Below are positions 25,848-34,473 of a DNA stretch of 64,000 bases, piece by piece. Location of the stretch: assembly GCA_002371675.1 (NCBI GenBank), contig DFGE01000016.1, forward strand, positions 27,600 through 91,599. The letters are read 5' to 3'. Origin of the DNA: Clostridiales bacterium UBA3758. GTDB taxonomy: Bacteria; Bacillota; Clostridia; Oscillospirales; Oscillospiraceae. The translations under genes and the position numbers were made by a program. The stretch's first letter is position 1, and each line of letters starts with the position of its first letter. A model generated the notes under the pieces. It did no database searches. It was not told the origin of the DNA and was given only the letters and a program-made list of their open reading frames with translations.

Positions 25848-25876
25848 AATATATGATTTGCACAATTCCGTGTCAA
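25848..25876 (-). promoter_or_regulatory. Promoter of the Gfo-transketolase-TRAP operon
   Basis: On the minus strand: TTGACA, 17-nt spacer, TATATT. The spacer region contains GATTTGCACAAT (plus strand), similar to GATTTGCAAAT upstream of the GntR gene, a candidate shared operator half. Confidence 0.7.
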
Positions 25877-26063
25877 GCTTTGCCACTAATTTAACGTCGA
25901 TTTGGATGCTTGCACAAGAAACGACCATGCCATTTGTGCACAGAGCTCATAATCCGGCGCGCTTTGATGGCGCAGAACGAATATGCGGGCCCCGAAGGGG
26001 AGCGCACAAGGCCGAAGCGGGAGGAAGCAAAAGGGCGCGCTGCAAAATAGCGCGGAATAACAA

Positions 26064-26097
26064 AAAGCACCAGTCAAACGGACTTGGCTGGTGCTTT
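26064..26097 (-). terminator. Rho-independent terminator (minus strand)
   Basis: AAAGCACCAG / CTGGTGCTTT with a 14-nt loop, followed on the minus strand by TTTTTGTTATT. It is the second stop signal after the MFS gene. Confidence 0.7.
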
Positions 26098-26149
26098 CGT
26101 TTGCGATAGAATCCTGGTATGGAGAAAACAACACCGCCTGGGCCTGATT

Positions 26150-26174
26150 AAGCCTCCGGCTTAGCCGGAGGCTT
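26150..26174 (-). terminator. Terminator after the MFS gene
   Basis: AAGCCTCCGGC-TTA-GCCGGAGGCTT perfect 11-bp stem just past the MFS stop; weak T-run. Confidence 0.6.
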
Positions 26175-26227
26175 GATTAAAACGCTCGGTGCGCGGGCGG
26201 CGATATTCGATTATGGAACTGCGGTTT

Positions 26228-27403
26228 TTATCGGGATTCCCTGCCCGTGCGCGCGATCACCCGGTAGGCGATCTCCAGCATGCCCACATTCAGCGCGGCA
26301 AAGAGCAGCAGGTAGATGGGCATGACCCGGATCCCGACGGCCTGCTGGAGCAGCCCGAACACCATGGGCATCAGCGTGCTGCCGATATAGGCGGAGGCCA
26401 TCTGCAGGCCGATGACTGCAGCGCTGTACTGCCTGCCGAAATTCGCCGGCGCCATATGCTGGATCGCCGGATAAATCGGCCCCATTCCCGTGCCGATGAC
26501 CACGAAGCCGACGGCGGCCAGAACGTGACCCTGTACGGGAAGGGCGACCATCCCGATCCCGAGCAGCTCCACGGCGATGCCGATGCGGATCAGCAGCCTG
26601 TCGCCAAGCTTGTTGGAGATGAAGCCGGAGATCAGTCTGCCGAGCATCAGCCCGCCGAAGATCAGGGAGCCGAAGGAGGCGATGGTCTCGGCGCTAAGGC
26701 CGCTCTTCGTGCCGGCAAAGTAACTGGGCGTCCACAAAAAGCAGGTCGCCTCTCCCGCGCAGTAGGCGAAGAAGGCGATCAGCGTCAGCACCACGCCGGG
26801 GACGCGGAGCGTCTCCCGGATTCCGGCGCTTTCACCGCGCTGCTCCTCGTCCGCGCTTTCGTTTTGCTTCCACAGCGGGAGGGACAGGATGCACACCAGC
26901 ATGATGCCCAGCTGAATATAGGAGGTCCACTGATAGCCCTGATTCCAGCGTGCCAGCTTCAGCGCGAGCGACATGATGGCCGGACTGATCACCGCGCCCA
27001 CCCCGTAGAAGCAGTGCAGGAAGTTCATGACCGAGGCAGGGTAGTGGTTCGCCACATAGTGATTGACCGCCGCGTCGATGGAACCGGCTCCGAGCCCGTA
27101 GGGGACGGCGAAGAGAAACAGCATCCAGTATGCGCGCGATACGGAGAAGCCTATGAGACCCAGCACGGTCAGGGCGATCGAGACGATCACGATCCATTTC
27201 GTGTGGAATCTGCGGTTCATCCGCGGGCTGAGCAGCGCCGAGACGACCGTCATGCAGGAGATCGTCATGGACACGTAGCCCGCATAGGACGAGGGCACGC
27301 TGAAATCGACCTGCATCGTCGGCCAGCCGGAACCCAGCAGGGAATCCGGAAGCCCCAGACTGATAAACACCAAATAGATGACCGCAAGGAGTGAAGAACC
27401 CAT
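26228..27403 (-). CDS. MFS transporter
   Basis: 391 residues with about 12 hydrophobic helices in two six-helix halves. It begins AVIYLVFISLGLPDSLLGSGWP, a start typical of the FucP/YfkF-like MFS branch (short: LGLPDSLLGSGWP). A charged central loop (KQNESADEEQRGE) separates the halves. Substrate unknown. ATG 27403 follows GAGGAAACAG. It has its own near-consensus promoter and two terminators. Confidence 0.88.
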   Translation of the reverse strand: MGSSLLAVIYLVFISLGLPDSLLGSGWPTMQVDFSVPSSYAGYVSMTISCMTVVSALLSPRMNRRFHTKWIVIVSIALTVLGLIGFSVSRAYWMLFLFAVPYGLGAGSIDAAVNHYVANHYPASVMNFLHCFYGVGAVISPAIMSLALKLARWNQGYQWTSYIQLGIMLVCILSLPLWKQNESADEEQRGESAGIRETLRVPGVVLTLIAFFAYCAGEATCFLWTPSYFAGTKSGLSAETIASFGSLIFGGLMLGRLISGFISNKLGDRLLIRIGIAVELLGIGMVALPVQGHVLAAVGFVVIGTGMGPIYPAIQHMAPANFGRQYSAAVIGLQMASAYIGSTLMPMVFGLLQQAVGIRVMPIYLLLFAALNVGMLEIAYRVIARTGRESR

Positions 27404-27448
27404 ATCTGTTTCCTCCGCTGCCGGGCCGTTCCCGGCATAACAGATCGG

Positions 27449-27477
27449 ATTATAACGCGCACAAGGCGCTTTCGCAA
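27449..27477 (-). promoter_or_regulatory. Promoter of the MFS gene
   Basis: On the minus strand: TTGCGA, 17-nt spacer, TATAAT. Confidence 0.65.
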
Positions 27478-27529
27478 GGCCTTTCTCCCCGCCCGGCCGT
27501 CCAATTTTGACTTCGGAAAGGATTCGCCT

Positions 27530-28201
27530 TTACCAGATAAAGGGGATAAGCCGGTATTTCACCTTCTGCTCGTACGCAGGATATCCGGGCAGGCCCTGTT
27601 CCAGCACCTTCTCCTCGTTCCGGATGCGTTTGACGATGATGGGGATATAGCACAGCATGACAGCGAAGGAAAGAACGGAGCCCAGTACCAGCGGCATGGC
27701 CAAAAACAGGAACACCGTTGCCCCGTACATGGGATGCCGGACGATCCCGTACAGCCCGGTGTCGATCACGCGCTGATCCTCCTGCACCTCGACCGTCCTG
27801 GACAGATAGGTGTTTTCACGAAGCACCTCCGCATACAGCGCGTAAGCGGCCAGAAAAATCACAGCTGCGGCGATGCTGACCGGCATCGGGAGCATCAGCC
27901 AGCCGAAGCGGAAGCTCAGACCCGCGAGGACGAAGGCGGCCAGGAACATCGCCCCGCTCAGCACAATGACCTCCCGCTGCTCGGCCTCCTGCTCTTTAAC
28001 ATTCAGCCTCTTTTTCAGAAGCTCCGGGTTTTTGGCAAGCATGACAAATCCCGCGAGGAACATCGGCGCAAACAGAATGGCGATCAGAAGCCAGGCCTGG
28101 GGGTATTTCAAGGTCCAGGTAGGCACGAACAGCAGCAGCGCGACGATCAGAAGCCCTGCGGCAAACTTGCCGATGGCAAGGAAAAACAACTCTCTTTTCA
28201 T
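27530..28201 (-). CDS. Isoprenylcysteine carboxyl methyltransferase-like membrane protein
   Basis: 223 residues with about five hydrophobic helices. The C-terminal half has the SAM-binding motif of the ICMT/PEMT superfamily: GLYGIVRHPMYGATVF (RHPMY) near residue 160 and the E-E region RNEEKVLEQGLPGYPAYEQKVKYRLIP near the end (short: EEKVLEQGLPGYPAYEQ). Bacterial members methylate small molecules or lipids; the target is unknown. ATG 28201 has GGAGGAGA upstream and overlaps the stop of a decayed hydrolase. Confidence 0.85.
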   Translation of the reverse strand: MKRELFFLAIGKFAAGLLIVALLLFVPTWTLKYPQAWLLIAILFAPMFLAGFVMLAKNPELLKKRLNVKEQEAEQREVIVLSGAMFLAAFVLAGLSFRFGWLMLPMPVSIAAAVIFLAAYALYAEVLRENTYLSRTVEVQEDQRVIDTGLYGIVRHPMYGATVFLFLAMPLVLGSVLSFAVMLCYIPIIVKRIRNEEKVLEQGLPGYPAYEQKVKYRLIPFIW

Positions 28202-28397
28202 GTCTTCTCCTCCTTGAGCGTGCGGATAAAGTCCCGGATGAGCCGGCTGACCTCCTCCGGCTTGCCTGTGTTTGAATTGTGCCCTGCGTCCTTGATCCAA
28301 CAGAGAGGCAGTACTTCCTTTTTCGCCCCCTGCGGCTGCAGCTTTTCGCAGATCCCGCCTGATCTTTTCCTCCGCAGATCAGAAGCGCGGGACAGTC
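28198..28397 (-). pseudogene. Remnant of an alpha/beta hydrolase
   Basis: The C-terminal part of an alpha/beta hydrolase persists in two frames. The frame ending at 28198 reads EVLPLCWIKDAGHNSNTGKP and then EEVSRLIRDFI, containing the catalytic histidine motif DAGHNSN. Just upstream, in another frame, CPALLICGGKDQAGS gives the strand before the catalytic Asp. A frameshift lies near 28350, and the N-terminal two-thirds including the nucleophile are absent. Its stop overlaps the ATG of the methyltransferase gene, suggesting an old hydrolase-methyltransferase pair. Confidence 0.75.
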
Positions 28398-28401
28398 TCC
28401 G

Positions 28402-28451
28402 TTGACCGTTCCGGTCAATACAAGTATAATCCTGTTGACCGATTTTGAGAA
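28402..28451 (-). promoter_or_regulatory. Promoter with TetR-type palindrome upstream of the methyltransferase
   Basis: Minus strand: TTCTCA, 17-nt spacer, TATACT, followed by the palindrome TTGACCG-GAA-CGGTCAA (28402-28418). A third GGTCAA half-site lies at about 28434. Such 7+3+7 palindromes at the start point are typical TetR-family operators, but no TetR gene adjoins. Confidence 0.45.
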
Positions 28452-28474
28452 GACTCTAAAGCATCGGCAAAAGA

Positions 28475-28522
28475 AAAAGGAACAGAGATACCACAGTTGA
28501 CACAGGGTATCTCTGTTCCTTT
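28475..28522 (-). terminator. Terminator of the glucuronate operon
   Basis: 18-bp perfect stem AAAAGGAACAGAGATACC with a 12-nt loop, followed on the minus strand by TTTTTCTTTT, 47 nt after the uxaC stop. Confidence 0.9.
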
Positions 28523-28568
28523 TCGCCGGAAGAAGAATCCGGTGCAAAACGTATGAGAGAAAAAGCAA

Positions 28569-29957
28569 TCAATGCATTTCCAGGCGGAAATACTGCTCCG
28601 CGTTGCCAAAGCAAATTCCCTCCACGATCTGCCGCAGGGCCTTCTCGTCGCTGGGATACTCGCCGTTTTCCACCCAGCCGCCGATTAGCTCGCAGAGGAT
28701 GCGGCGGAAGTACTCGTGCCGGGCGTAGCTGAGAAAGCTGCGGGAGTCGGTCAGCATCCCGACGAAGCCCGCGAGATAGCCGTCAGCGGCCAGAGTCGTG
28801 AGCTGGTCGACCATGCCCGACCTGTGGTCGTTGAACCACCAGGCACTGCCATGCTGTACTTTGCCGACGGTCTCCCCGGTTTGGAAAGCGCCCATGACGG
28901 TCACCAGCGCGGCATTATCGTTGGGATTGAGAGAGTAAAGGATCGTCCGCGGCAGCTCATCCGTGTCGTCCAGAGCGCCGAGGAAGGCCGCCAACTCCTT
29001 GATCGACGGCTGATCGCCGATGGAGTCGATGCCCGCGTCCGGCCCGAGGGCGCGGAAGACGCGGTGGGAATTGTCGCGGATGACGCCAAAGTGCAGCTGC
29101 ATCACCACGCCCAGGCGGTGGTATTCCCGCCCCAGCTCCAGCAGCAGCGCCGTCTTGAACTGCTTCTGCTCCCAGGCCGTGGGGATTTCCCCTGCCAGAC
29201 GCTTGCGGAAGATGGCCTCGACCTCGTCCATCGTGGCCGACGCATAGGGTACGCTCTCCATGCCGTGGTCGGACACGCGGCAGCCGAGGGAGACAAAGTA
29301 ATCCAGACGCTCGATGAGCTTTTCTTTCAGCGCGGCAAAACTGCCGATGTCGCCGAGACGGCTGAGATAGTCCAGGTAGTCCGGCTTCTCAATGCCGAGC
29401 GCCTTGTCCGGACGGAAGGAGGGCAGCACCTTGACGGGAAAGCTCTCGTCCGCAGCCAGCTTTTTGTGCCATTCCAGGCTGTCCGCCGGGTCGTCCGTGG
29501 TGCAGAGTGCCCTGACCCTGGAGGAGAGGATCAGCTTGCGCGCGGAGAGCGTTTTCAGCTTCTCGTTGCAGAGCTGCCAGACCTCCTCGGCAGTGTCGCC
29601 GTTGAGGACGCCCTGATAGCCGAAATAATTGCGCAGCTCGAGATGGCTCCAGTGGTAGAGCGGGTTGCCGATGGCGAGGCCCAGGGTCTCCGCCCACTTC
29701 TGGAACTTCTCGCGGTCGCTCGCGTCGCCGGTGATGTACCGCTCCTCCACGCCCGCCGAGCGCATCAGGCGCCACTTGTAGTGGTCGCCGCCCAGCCAGA
29801 CCTGCGTGATGTTGTCGAAGCAGCGGTCCTCCCAGATCTCCTTCGGGTCCAGATGGCAGTGGTAGTCGATGATCGGCTGCGCAGCGGCGTAATCGTGGTA
29901 AAGATGCTTCGCTGTCTCGCTGGAGAGCAGGAAGTCCCGATCCATGAAGGCCTTCAT
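28569..29957 (-). CDS. uxaC: Glucuronate isomerase
   Basis: 462 residues, the usual length for UxaC. It converts glucuronate to fructuronate (also galacturonate to tagaturonate). Family motifs include the N-terminal YHCHLDPKEI near residue 33, TDDPADSLEWH, HGMESVPYA and LGRFLTDSRSF-type wording (here VGMLTDSRSFLSYARHEYFRR; short: MLTDSRSFLSY). It is the last gene of the operon and overlaps the kdgK stop in ATGA. Confidence 0.96.
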   Translation of the reverse strand: MKAFMDRDFLLSSETAKHLYHDYAAAQPIIDYHCHLDPKEIWEDRCFDNITQVWLGGDHYKWRLMRSAGVEERYITGDASDREKFQKWAETLGLAIGNPLYHWSHLELRNYFGYQGVLNGDTAEEVWQLCNEKLKTLSARKLILSSRVRALCTTDDPADSLEWHKKLAADESFPVKVLPSFRPDKALGIEKPDYLDYLSRLGDIGSFAALKEKLIERLDYFVSLGCRVSDHGMESVPYASATMDEVEAIFRKRLAGEIPTAWEQKQFKTALLLELGREYHRLGVVMQLHFGVIRDNSHRVFRALGPDAGIDSIGDQPSIKELAAFLGALDDTDELPRTILYSLNPNDNAALVTVMGAFQTGETVGKVQHGSAWWFNDHRSGMVDQLTTLAADGYLAGFVGMLTDSRSFLSYARHEYFRRILCELIGGWVENGEYPSDEKALRQIVEGICFGNAEQYFRLEMH

Positions 29958-31054
29958 CAGCGCTTCACCCGCGCGCCTGCGCCGCCCATGATGGCCTCGA
30001 CCTCGCCCACGGAGGCCATAGAGGTGTCGCCCGGCGTGGTCATGGCGAGCGCGCCGTGCGCCGCACCGTAGTTGACGGCCTTTTCCGGGTCTCCCGTGGT
30101 CATCAGCCCGTAGACCAGACCGGAGGCGAAGGAGTCCCCGCCGCCGACACGGTCCAGGATCTCGAGGCCGTTGTATTCCTTGGACTGGTAAATCTCGCCC
30201 TCTGCCCAGCAGATGGCCTTCCAGTCGTTGACCGTGGCGGTCTTGACCGTGCGCAGGGTGGTGGCCACGACCTTGAAGTTGGGATAGGTCTCGGCGGCCT
30301 TGCCAATCATCTTCTTGTAGCCCTCGAGGTTCAGCTCCTTGAGGTTGGCGTCGTTGCCCTCAATCTCGAAGCCGAGGCAGGCGGTGAAGTCCTCCTCGTT
30401 GCCGATCATCACGTCCACGTACTTGGCAACCTCACGGTTGACCTCGCGCGCTTTTTCCAGCCCGCCGATGGCGCTCCACATGGAGGGGCGGTAGTTGAGA
30501 TCGTAGGAGACGACGGCGCCGTACTTCTTCGCGGCCTTGCAGGCGGCGATCACGGTCTCACAGCTCTGCTCGCTGAGCGCCGCGTAGATGCCGCCGGTGT
30601 GCAGCCAGCGCACGCCCAGCTTGCCGAAGATATAGTCGAAATCGAAATCTGCGGGCGTGGCCTGGGAGATAGCGGTGTTGGCGCGGTCGGAGCAGCCCAC
30701 CGCGCCGCGGATGCCGAAGCCGCGCTCGGTGAAGTTGATGCCGTTGCGGCAGATGCGGCCAATGCCGTCGGTCTTCTTCCAGTAGATGAGCTCGGTGCTC
30801 ACGCCGCCCTGCTCGATGAAGTCCTTCATCAGCCGGCCGACCTCATTGTCGGCAAAGGCGGTGATGACGGCGGTGTTCATGCCGAAGCACTTGTGCAGGC
30901 CGCGGATGACGTTATACTCGCCGCCGCCCTCCCAGGCGCGGAAGGAGCGTGCGGTGCGGATGCGGCCCTCGCCCGGGTCCAGGCGCAGCATGACCTCGCC
31001 CAGGGAAACGGCGTCAAAGCGGCAGTCTTCTCTCGGTCTCAGATTCAGTTCCAT
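29957..31054 (-). CDS. kdgK: 2-keto-3-deoxygluconate kinase (PfkB family)
   Basis: 365-residue ribokinase-fold kinase, predicted to phosphorylate KDG to KDPG. Motifs: SLGEVMLRLDPGEG near the N terminus, GGGEYNVIRGL, and the PfkB signature DRVGGGDSFASGLVYGL near residue 305 (catalytic Asp). Context between eda and uxaC supports the KDG assignment. GAGGAGGAG precedes the ATG. Confidence 0.92.
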   Translation of the reverse strand: MELNLRPREDCRFDAVSLGEVMLRLDPGEGRIRTARSFRAWEGGGEYNVIRGLHKCFGMNTAVITAFADNEVGRLMKDFIEQGGVSTELIYWKKTDGIGRICRNGINFTERGFGIRGAVGCSDRANTAISQATPADFDFDYIFGKLGVRWLHTGGIYAALSEQSCETVIAACKAAKKYGAVVSYDLNYRPSMWSAIGGLEKAREVNREVAKYVDVMIGNEEDFTACLGFEIEGNDANLKELNLEGYKKMIGKAAETYPNFKVVATTLRTVKTATVNDWKAICWAEGEIYQSKEYNGLEILDRVGGGDSFASGLVYGLMTTGDPEKAVNYGAAHGALAMTTPGDTSMASVGEVEAIMGGAGARVKR

Positions 31055-31066
31055 ATCTGCTCCTCC

Positions 31067-31708
31067 TCAGGCTCTGGCTTCTTCAACGATTTCACGGGAC
31101 TTTTTGCACAGCTCCGTGATCTCATCCCATCTGTTGTTGTCGATGAGCTCGGCGGTGACCATATAGCTGCCGCCGCAGGCGGCGATGACCGGGCAGGAGA
31201 GATAGTCCTTGAGGTTCTTCAGGCTGATACCGCCGGTGGGCATGACCTTGAACATCGGGAAGGGGGCGGAGAGCGCCTTGATCTTGGCAAGGCCGCCGCT
31301 CTGCTCGGCCGGGAAGAACTTGATCACTTCCAGGCCGTACTTGAGCGCCTGGTGATACTCGCTTGCCGTCGTGCAGCCGGGGAAGATGGGGATGTTTTTC
31401 TCCTGCGCATAGGCCACGAGCTCGGGGTCAAAGCCCGGAGTGACGATGAACTCGCCGCCCGCCGCGATCACCGCGTCGATCTGCGCGGTGTTGGTGACGG
31501 TGCCCGCGCCAACGAGCATGTCGGGGTTGGCCTCCTTCATGAGCCGGATGGCCTTGTCGGCGCCGGCCGCGCGGAAGGTGATCTCCGCCACCGGCACGCC
31601 GCCAGCGCAGAGGGCCCTGCCCAGAGCCGCCGCGTCGCGCTCGGGATGGTTGAGCTTGATGACCGGCACCACGCCGATCTGAGAAATGCGTTCGTTCAGT
31701 TCCGTCAT
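31067..31708 (-). CDS. eda: KDPG aldolase (2-dehydro-3-deoxyphosphogluconate aldolase)
   Basis: 213-residue class I aldolase that splits KDPG to pyruvate and glyceraldehyde-3-phosphate. Motifs: VVPVIKLNHPERDA-type start (GVVPVIKLNHPE), VAEITFRA containing the general-acid glutamate near 43, GAGTV near 69 and the Schiff-base lysine in EVIKFFPAE near 130. GGISLKNL follows. ATG 31708 is preferred (GGAGG 9 nt upstream) over an ATG six codons earlier that overlaps uxuB. Confidence 0.95.
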   Translation of the reverse strand: MTELNERISQIGVVPVIKLNHPERDAAALGRALCAGGVPVAEITFRAAGADKAIRLMKEANPDMLVGAGTVTNTAQIDAVIAAGGEFIVTPGFDPELVAYAQEKNIPIFPGCTTASEYHQALKYGLEVIKFFPAEQSGGLAKIKALSAPFPMFKVMPTGGISLKNLKDYLSCPVIAACGGSYMVTAELIDNNRWDEITELCKKSREIVEEARA

Positions 31709-31712
31709 GGCT

Positions 31713-33266
31713 TTATTCCTCCACATATTTGTGCAGCGTTGCGCGCACCGCGCCGACGCCTGCGGTCAATTCCTTGAAATACGAGCAAACCTTGTCCGCC
31801 AGCCCCGCCTCCACGAGATCAACGCCGAAGACAGAGGCGTTGCGGAGCAGACCCTCGAGCTTCGCACAGTCGGGCGTTTCCCCGAGCGAGAAGTCCTTGA
31901 CATATCCCTGCGCCGTCTCGAGCAGCGGATCGGGCGAGGGCTCGAAGGCTTCGCCTGCGTCGTTCACGGCCATCAGGTAGCGCAGCCAGCCGGCGAAGAC
32001 CAGCGGGATCAGCTTGAGCTCCCGCACGTCCAGCGTGTCGGAGGCGAGATAGGCCTTGATCGTCTCGCCGAAGCGGATGGGCAGCTTCTGACTGGTGTCG
32101 GTGGCGATGCGCTGCGGGGTATCGGGCATGAAGGGGTTCGGGATACGCACGTTCACGACGGTGTCGATGAAGTCCATCGGGCGGATGATGCCGGGGTCGG
32201 TCACCACGGGCAGACCCTCGACGTAGCCGATGCGCTTGACCATCTTCAGAAGATCCTCGTCCTTCATCTCGTCGGAGATGCGCTTGAAGCCCAGCAGGCA
32301 GCCGTAAACGGCAAGCGCTGTGTGCAGGGGATTGAGGCAGGTGCAGACCTTCATGCGCTCCACCTTGTCCACAGTTTCGCGGTCGGTGAAGTAGAAGCCA
32401 GCCTTTTCCAGCGGCGGGCGGCCGTTGGGGAAGCTGTCCTCCAGCACCAGATACTCACTCTCCTCGGCGTTGACGTAGGGGGCCTTGACCGTACCGCGGG
32501 CATTGCGCACCGGGGCGAAGCCCTCGAGTCCGTCGGCCTCGAGCATCGCGCCGACCGTCAGATCCGGGCTCGGGGTGATCTTGTCGATCATTGTCCAGGG
32601 GAAAGAGACCTTCTCGCCGTCCTCGATGTATGCCTTGAAGCCCTCGTCGCCCCAGACCCCGGCAAAGGCGAGCATCGCTGCCTTGAGCTTGTCGCCGTTG
32701 TGGGAGCAGTTGTCGGTGCTGACCATGGCGAGGGGGTACGCGCCGGCGCGATAGCGCTCCAGCAGCAGCGCCGCGACCTTGCCCATGTAGCTGGCGGCTT
32801 CGGAGGGCGCGGCGGCCAGATCGGCCTTCACGTCCTCGCCCAAGAGGCTGTAGCCCTTCTCGGTGATGGTGAAGGTCACCAGCTGCAGGGAGGGAGCGCG
32901 GAAGATCTCCGCCAGGCGTTCCTCGCCGCCGTAGAGATAGTCCGTCTCGGCGATGGCACCGAGAATGTTCTTCTCCACGCTGCCGTCGGCCTTGAGCGTA
33001 ACCACAACTGCCAGGTCGTCGTTTTTCTCGCCGCTGTTGTCGCGGCGTTCCACGGCGATGATGCCCTTGTCCAGCACGCCCTCATTGAGCAGCCGCTGGG
33101 CGGCCATGCCGTGCAGGGCCTTGAAGATGTTGCCCGCGCCGAAGTGCAGCCAGGTGGGCTCCGCCTTGGTGCGTGCGATCATGGCCACGCGGTCATACTC
33201 CGGCAGACGGTAGCCCTTGGCCTCCCAGTCCGCGCGGTTTTTCAGCGTCTCGTTGTTCAGCTTCAT
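31713..33266 (-). CDS. uxuB: Fructuronate reductase (mannitol dehydrogenase family)
   Basis: 517 residues. NAD-dependent polyol dehydrogenase fold with the N-terminal binding motif LHFGAGNIFKA near residue 40 and the C-terminal catalytic region CLNPLHTALAVYGCLLG with the family lysine nearby. Converts fructuronate to mannonate. Tagaturonate reductase (UxaB) is a related possibility, but the adjacent uxuA makes the mannonate route the better call. ATGA overlap with uxuA. Confidence 0.92.
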   Translation of the reverse strand: MKLNNETLKNRADWEAKGYRLPEYDRVAMIARTKAEPTWLHFGAGNIFKALHGMAAQRLLNEGVLDKGIIAVERRDNSGEKNDDLAVVVTLKADGSVEKNILGAIAETDYLYGGEERLAEIFRAPSLQLVTFTITEKGYSLLGEDVKADLAAAPSEAASYMGKVAALLLERYRAGAYPLAMVSTDNCSHNGDKLKAAMLAFAGVWGDEGFKAYIEDGEKVSFPWTMIDKITPSPDLTVGAMLEADGLEGFAPVRNARGTVKAPYVNAEESEYLVLEDSFPNGRPPLEKAGFYFTDRETVDKVERMKVCTCLNPLHTALAVYGCLLGFKRISDEMKDEDLLKMVKRIGYVEGLPVVTDPGIIRPMDFIDTVVNVRIPNPFMPDTPQRIATDTSQKLPIRFGETIKAYLASDTLDVRELKLIPLVFAGWLRYLMAVNDAGEAFEPSPDPLLETAQGYVKDFSLGETPDCAKLEGLLRNASVFGVDLVEAGLADKVCSYFKELTAGVGAVRATLHKYVEE

Positions 33267-34354
33267 TTTGCCTGTTCCTCCTTGTCCATCAGATCCCAGG
33301 CGCCCAGCATATACATGATGCCGAGGGCGCGGTCATAGAGTCCGTAGCCCGGGCGCACATTGCCCGGCTTTTCATCCCAGAGATGGCGGCCGTGGTCGGG
33401 GCGGATATAGCCCTCGTAGCCGCAGTCATGGTAGGCGCGCAGAATGTCGAGAATGCCGGTGTCGCCGTCACAGTCGCGGTGGCTGGCCTCGGAAAAGTCG
33501 CCGTTGGGGAAGTGCTTGACGTTGCGGATGTGCGCGAAGGCGATGCGGTCGCAGTGCTTGCGGACGATGGCGGCCACGTTGTTGTCGGGATTGGCGTTGA
33601 GGCTGCCGGAGCAGAGGGTCAGGCAGTTGTGAGGATCGTCCACCATGCGGAGGAAGCGCTCGATGCTCGCCTCGTCCACCAGCAGGCGCGGAAGGCCGAA
33701 GATGTCCCAGGGGGGATCGTCCATATGCACGGCCATCTTGATCCCGGTCTCACGGCAAACGGGCATGAGTCTTTCGAGGAAGTAGCGAAAGTTGTCCCAG
33801 AGCTTCTCCTTGGTCACGTCCTTGTATTTTTCAAACAGCTCGTCGAGCTTCGCCATGCGCTCGGGCTCCCAGCCGGGGAAGGTCATGTGGTACTTCTCGG
33901 TGAAGCCCATGACATAGTCGGCCATGGCCTTGGGATCGTCCTGGATCATGTCCTTCTGGTAGTAGAGCGCGGTGGAGCCGTCGCCCACGGGGTGGAAAAG
34001 ATCGCTGCGTGTCCAGTCGAAGATGGGCATGAAGTTGTAGCAGATCACCTTCACGCCGAAGGGGGCCAGATTGCGGATGGTCTGGATATAGTTGTCGATA
34101 TAGGCGTCGCGCGTGGGCAGGCCGATCTTGATGTCGTCGTGAACGTTCACGCTCTCCACCACGTCTGCGTTGAAGCCCGCGCCGAAGATCGGGTCGGTCG
34201 CGGCCTTGATCTCCTCCGGGGTCCAGACCTCGCCGGGCATCTTGCTGTGGATGGCCCAGACGATGGTGGAGACGCCGGGGATCTGCTTGATGTCGCTTAG
34301 AGAGATTCTGTCGTTTCCTTCGCCGTACCAGCGAAAGCCCATTTGCATTGCCAT
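33263..34354 (-). CDS. uxuA: Mannonate dehydratase
   Basis: 363-residue TIM-barrel enzyme that dehydrates mannonate to KDG. Motifs: MGFRWYGEGNDRISL at the start, FMPIFDWTRSDL near 110, MAVHMDDPPWDIFGLPR near 207, CSGSLNA near 247, FAHIRNVK near 272 and RPDHGR near 318; all match UxuA. Start ATG 34354 has AAGGAGGA 7 nt upstream. First gene of the operon, divergent from the AraC regulator. Confidence 0.97.
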   Translation of the reverse strand: MAMQMGFRWYGEGNDRISLSDIKQIPGVSTIVWAIHSKMPGEVWTPEEIKAATDPIFGAGFNADVVESVNVHDDIKIGLPTRDAYIDNYIQTIRNLAPFGVKVICYNFMPIFDWTRSDLFHPVGDGSTALYYQKDMIQDDPKAMADYVMGFTEKYHMTFPGWEPERMAKLDELFEKYKDVTKEKLWDNFRYFLERLMPVCRETGIKMAVHMDDPPWDIFGLPRLLVDEASIERFLRMVDDPHNCLTLCSGSLNANPDNNVAAIVRKHCDRIAFAHIRNVKHFPNGDFSEASHRDCDGDTGILDILRAYHDCGYEGYIRPDHGRHLWDEKPGNVRPGYGLYDRALGIMYMLGAWDLMDKEEQAK

Positions 34355-34383
34355 AAGGAACTCCTCCTTTTTTGTTCTGCCTC

Positions 34384-34455
34384 CATTATAATCGACAACA
34401 AAAACAAATGAAATTGCAATAATTGCTTTACATATTGCAGATCTTGCTGTACTAT
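34384..34455. promoter_or_regulatory. Divergent promoter region, uxuA operon / AraC gene
   Basis: Plus strand: TTTACA (34427), 17-nt spacer, TACTAT for the AraC gene. Minus strand: TATAAT (34384-34389) with a poor -35, consistent with an activated operon promoter. Between them are repeated ATTGCA motifs (TTGCAATAATTGC and CATATTGCAG), candidate AraC-type binding sites. Confidence 0.55.
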
Positions 34456-34473
34456 GCCCTTGAGGTGAGATGC

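Larger units (their letters stand above)
25877..26227. other. Intergenic region between the TRAP operon and the MFS gene
   Basis: No coding sequence is supported. It contains two minus-strand terminators (26064-26097, 26150-26174) and, at 25970-26055, GC-rich sequence with small inverted repeats. Confidence 0.5.

Noticed and set aside
26097..26135. A possible small RNA between the two terminators behind the MFS gene
   Set aside because: The only candidate promoter (TTGTTT, 17 nt, TATCGC on the minus strand) would start transcription inside the second terminator, leaving no transcript.
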